Assembly: GCF_004216915.1 (NCBI RefSeq)
Contig: NZ_SGXD01000002.1
Location: forward strand, 682,001 to 746,000
Length of the DNA stretch: 64,000 nucleotides
Direction of reading: 5' to 3'
Source: Motilibacter rhizosphaerae
GTDB taxonomy: Bacteria > Actinomycetota > Actinomycetes > Motilibacterales > Motilibacteraceae
Shown here: one piece after another, positions 61,507 to 64,000 of the stretch
How positions within the stretch are numbered: position 1 is the first letter of the stretch
Layout of the letters: every line of letters begins with the position of its first letter
Notes under the pieces: model-generated
Database searches by the model: none
What the model was told of the DNA's origin: nothing
The model's input: the letters and a program-made list of their open reading frames with translations, nothing else
Translations under genes and position numbers: made by a program

Positions 61507-62498
61507 GGACGGTCCTCGCGGTCGACGGCGGCAACAGCAAGACCGACGTCCTGGCGGTCAGCGGGTCGGGCGAGGTCCTCGCGCGGGCACGGACGGCGGG
61601 GTTCGCCCCGCACGGCGCCGGCGCGGCCGCGGCACTGCGCGAGCTGGAGCCGGCCGTCGCGCAGGTGCTGGCCGAGGTGGGCAACCCCGTGGACCACGTG
61701 GCGGCCTACCTCGCCAACGTGGACCTCCCGGTCGAGGAGGAGGAGGTCCACGCGCTGGTCGAGGCGGCGGGCTGGGGGCGGACGTCGACGGTGGCGAACG
61801 ACACCTTCGCGGTGCTGCGCGCCGGCTGCGGCGAGCCCCGGGGGGTCGCGGTGGTCTGCGGCGCGGGGATCAACTGCGCGGGACTGCTCCCCGACGGCCG
61901 GCAGGCGCGCTTCGCGGCGCTCGGCACCTCGACGGGCGACTGGGGCGGCGGGGGCGGCCTCGCGGCGGAGGTGCTCTGGTGGTCGACGCGCGCCGAGGAC
62001 GGGCGGGGGCGCGCGACGCTGCTGGCGGAGCTCACCGCGGCGCACTTCGGGCGTGCGACGGCGCTCGACGTCGCCCAGGACGTCCACCTCGGCCGCCTCG
62101 ACCGCGAGCGGCTGCACGAGCTCGTCCCCGTCCTCTTCCGCGCCGCACGCGCGGGAGACGACGTCGCGCTCGACCTGCTCGCCCGGCAGGCGGCGGAGAT
62201 CGCGACGATGGCGCGGGTCGCGCTCGGCCGGCTCGGGCTGCTGGACGAGCCCGCACCCGTCGTCCTCGGCGGCGGGGTCCTCGCGGCGCGCGAGCCGCTG
62301 CTCGAGGACGCGGTCGTGCGCGAGCTCAAGGAGGTCGCGCCGTACGCGACGGCGCGCGTCGTCAGCGACCCCCCGGTGCTCGGCGCGGCCCTGCTCGGGC
62401 TCGACGCGCTCGTGGCCTCTGGCAGGCTCGCGGCGCACGAGCTGCCGGCGGCGGAGGGGCGGCTGCGGACGGCCGTGTCTGGGAGACTGCCGGGGTGA
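61503..62498 (+). CDS. BadF/BadG/NagK-type sugar kinase
   Basis: 331-residue ASKHA-fold kinase. It has the phosphate-1 motif VLAVDGGNSKTDVLAVS, adenosine/phosphate-2 elements VVCGAGINCAG and GTSTGDWGGGGGLA, and a C-terminal VVLGGGVLAA, as in N-acetylglucosamine kinases of the BadF family. It probably phosphorylates the sugar released or imported by this operon. The GTG overlaps the GH4 stop (GTGA); an ATG at 61491 is an alternative start. Confidence 0.9.
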   Translation: MRTVLAVDGGNSKTDVLAVSGSGEVLARARTAGFAPHGAGAAAALRELEPAVAQVLAEVGNPVDHVAAYLANVDLPVEEEEVHALVEAAGWGRTSTVANDTFAVLRAGCGEPRGVAVVCGAGINCAGLLPDGRQARFAALGTSTGDWGGGGGLAAEVLWWSTRAEDGRGRATLLAELTAAHFGRATALDVAQDVHLGRLDRERLHELVPVLFRAARAGDDVALDLLARQAAEIATMARVALGRLGLLDEPAPVVLGGGVLAAREPLLEDAVVRELKEVAPYATARVVSDPPVLGAALLGLDALVASGRLAAHELPAAEGRLRTAVSGRLPG

Positions 62499-62740
62499 GC
62501 GCGATGGATGCGGCCGTCGGCGGGACCGCCCTCGTCCTCGTCTTCGTCGGCGTGGTCCTCGCGCGGGCGGGCCGGGCGAGGGCGCGCGAGGGCGACCGGG
62601 CGGTCCTGCTCGGCTACGTCGGGCTCGTCGTCATGGCGGTCGGGCTGTTCTTCGCCATGAACGTCTCGCTCTGGCTCATCCTCGCCGCGATGGCCGTCGC
62701 CGAGGCGGCCCGGCGGCTCTCGGTGCGCGCCGGCCGCTAG
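62495..62740 (+). CDS. Small membrane protein at the end of the GH4 operon
   Basis: 81 residues with two hydrophobic helices (about 8-24, GTALVLVFVGVVLARAG; and 38-62, VLLGYVGLVVMAVGLFFAM) and a basic end. The GTG overlaps the kinase stop (GTGA). No family recognised. Its TAG overlaps the convergent eutC stop by 4 bp through the palindrome CTAG. Confidence 0.65.
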   Translation: MSAMDAAVGGTALVLVFVGVVLARAGRARAREGDRAVLLGYVGLVVMAVGLFFAMNVSLWLILAAMAVAEAARRLSVRAGR

Positions 62741-63516
62741 CGGAGCTGCTCCTGCCCGGTCTGCTGGACGGGGCGTGCGGCGACGGCGTCGAGGACCGCC
62801 TCGGCCGCGCGTCCGGCGGGGAGCCCCTGGCGGTGCGCGGCACTGATGCCCGAGAGCACGACCCGGTCGGCGTCGGTCTGCCCCGGCTGCGGCGCCCAGG
62901 CGAGGTACGCCGAGAGGCTCTCGGCGTACGCGAGGCCGGGTCGTTCTCCCACGAGCAGCACCGCCGCCCGCGGTCGCAGCAGCGCGCCCACGTCGTTGAG
63001 GATCCCCACCCGGCAGCGCTGCACGAGCAGCGGGCGGCCGACGGACCAGCCGCGGGCCCGGGCGAGCTCGAGCAGCCGCGGCAGCACGACGGGGACGTGC
63101 GCGGCCACGGCCGCCGCCGACAGCCCGTCGCCCACGAGCACCTGGAGGTCGGCGCCGTGCTGGCACTCGGCGGCCACGCGGTCGCGGTCCACCTCGGCGA
63201 GGAGCCGCCCGAGGTCGGGGCGGCGCAGGTGCTCGGGCAGCGTACGGGCCCGCGAGGAGACGACGAGGGCTCCCGTCGCGCGCACGACCTCGGCGAGCGG
63301 GCCGTCGGCGAGGTCCAGGGGCGCGGTCACCGCGTCGCGCGCGACCGCGTGGTCGGCGCGCAGGGCGAGCAGCGTCCGCGTCGGGTAGGACGTGCCGGCG
63401 CGGCCGACGAGCAGCCGGGCCGGCGTCACCTCCGCGACCCGGGCCCGCAGCTCGGCGGTGGCGGCGTCCGCGTCGAGGGGGTGCCGCTCCCCCGGCACCG
63501 GCTCGAGCGCGGTCAC
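62737..63516 (-). CDS. eutC: Ethanolamine ammonia-lyase small subunit
   Basis: 259-residue EutC, light chain of the adenosylcobalamin-dependent enzyme converting ethanolamine to acetaldehyde and ammonia. Recognisable parts are PARLLVGRAGTSYPTRTLLALRADHAVARDAV, LQVLVGDGLSAAAVAAH, LLVQRCRVGILNDVG, VLLVGERPGLAYAESLSAYL and DRVVLSGISAAHRQGL (each in part). The GTG overlaps the eutB stop (GTGA), the usual eutBC coupling. No microcompartment genes are visible in the window. Confidence 0.93.
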   Translation of the reverse strand: MTALEPVPGERHPLDADAATAELRARVAEVTPARLLVGRAGTSYPTRTLLALRADHAVARDAVTAPLDLADGPLAEVVRATGALVVSSRARTLPEHLRRPDLGRLLAEVDRDRVAAECQHGADLQVLVGDGLSAAAVAAHVPVVLPRLLELARARGWSVGRPLLVQRCRVGILNDVGALLRPRAAVLLVGERPGLAYAESLSAYLAWAPQPGQTDADRVVLSGISAAHRQGLPAGRAAEAVLDAVAARPVQQTGQEQLR

Positions 63517-64000
63517 GCCGTCAGCTCCGCGAGCATGCCGCCGAGCCGCGGGTCCGGGATGCGCGGCGAGCCGGCCTCGAGCAGCGTCCCGTCGGCCCAC
63601 AGCCCGACCCGCTCGAGCCACGCCTCGAGCTCCGGTCCCGGCCGGAGCCCGAGCACCCGGCGCGCGGTGGCGACGTCGTGGTAGCTCGTGGACTGGTAGT
63701 GCAGCATCACGTCGTCCGCGGCGGGGACGCCCATGACGAACGTGCACCCCGCGCTGGCGAGCAGGAGCAGCAGGTCGTCGTTGGTGTCCTGGTCGGCGTC
63801 GACGTGGTTCGTGTAGCAGACGTCGCAGCCCATCGGCAGCCCCATGAGCTTGCCGACGAAGTGGTCCTCGAGACCGGCCCGGGTGATCTGCCGGGCATCG
63901 GCGAGGTACTCCGGCCCGATGAAGCCGACCACGGAGTTCACGAGGAAGGGGTCGAACAGACGTGCCACGCCCTGGGCGCGCGCCTCGCAGACGAGCTGGT
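63513..64000 (-). CDS. eutB: Ethanolamine ammonia-lyase large subunit (partial, cut by right edge)
   Basis: C-terminal ~162 residues of EutB. Family motifs are NSVVGFIGPEYLADARQITRAGLEDHFVGKLMGLPMGCDVCYTNH (in parts; includes the cobalamin/substrate region), DQDTNDDLLLLLASAGC and MGVPAADDVMLHYQSTSYHD, ending PRLGGMLAELTA. The reading frame is open to the window edge; the N-terminal two thirds lie outside. Coupled to eutC. Confidence 0.93.
   Translation of the reverse strand, partial: QLVCEARAQGVARLFDPFLVNSVVGFIGPEYLADARQITRAGLEDHFVGKLMGLPMGCDVCYTNHVDADQDTNDDLLLLLASAGCTFVMGVPAADDVMLHYQSTSYHDVATARRVLGLRPGPELEAWLERVGLWADGTLLEAGSPRIPDPRLGGMLAELTA

Overview
The window is a 64-kb stretch of very high-GC chromosomal DNA (roughly three quarters G+C by eye) from an actinobacterium. 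The evidence is a 24-residue bL37-type ribosomal protein, DUF3039, DUF1206 and MSMEG_6728-family proteins, many GTG starts, GTGA/TGATG stop-start overlaps, SpoIIE-type phosphatase regulators, an ECF42-like sigma factor, and several binding-protein sugar ABC importers with local LacI or ROK regulators but no ATPase gene. I cannot name the genus. I saw no rRNA, tRNA, CRISPR array, transposase or prophage.

Left part (1-17.5 kb). A sugar ABC importer runs off the left edge (1-2768). It is followed by bL37, a TetR regulator divergent from GAPDH, and a long perfect palindrome. Next comes a polyamine/GABA-type catabolic block: alanine dehydrogenase, APC permease, aminobutyraldehyde dehydrogenase, MMSDH-type dehydrogenase and class III aminotransferase on the minus strand, divergent from an FAD amine oxidase and an Lrp regulator with a repetitive Ser/Arg tail. 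A beta-glucuronidase and a PiT/DUF47 phosphate transporter pair follow.

Middle part (17.5-46 kb). This is mixed housekeeping and signalling: a helicase, an AbiEi-like/DUF559 protein, a PQ-loop membrane protein, DUF3039, YqgE, VanZ, malic enzyme, and an MSMEG_6728 protein with a long C-terminal extension. Two large PAS/GAF/SpoIIE/ATPase regulators flank a pirin-nitroreductase pair (sharing an operator-like motif) and an SSS symporter. A secreted beta-helix protein is preceded by a nested stem-loop. A LacI regulator faces a phytanoyl-CoA dioxygenase-like gene across a striking double CACGTG operator. A DGPF-ECF42-GH15 group carries a promoter matching the ECF42 consensus. A lipid-turnover module (two PAP2 phosphatases, a DAG kinase, DUF1206, and a divergent phospholipase D) closes this part.

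Right part (46-64 kb). Two complete sugar-utilisation loci lie here. One is an arabinoside operon (binding protein, two permeases, GH3, GH51, LacI). The other is a plus-strand operon (ROK regulator, binding protein, two permeases, GH4 glycosidase, BadF/NagK-type kinase, small membrane protein). The window ends in ethanolamine ammonia-lyase genes eutC and eutB (eutB cut by the edge).

Gene packing is extreme. Most convergent pairs overlap or abut at their stops, and the two spaced convergent pairs both hold long perfect inverted repeats. No single classical defence or biosynthetic island is present. The least explained elements are regulatory or small: the palindrome at 4729, the folded leader at 34237, the paired operator at 36857, the shared motif at 29186/29292 and the small ORF at 15783.
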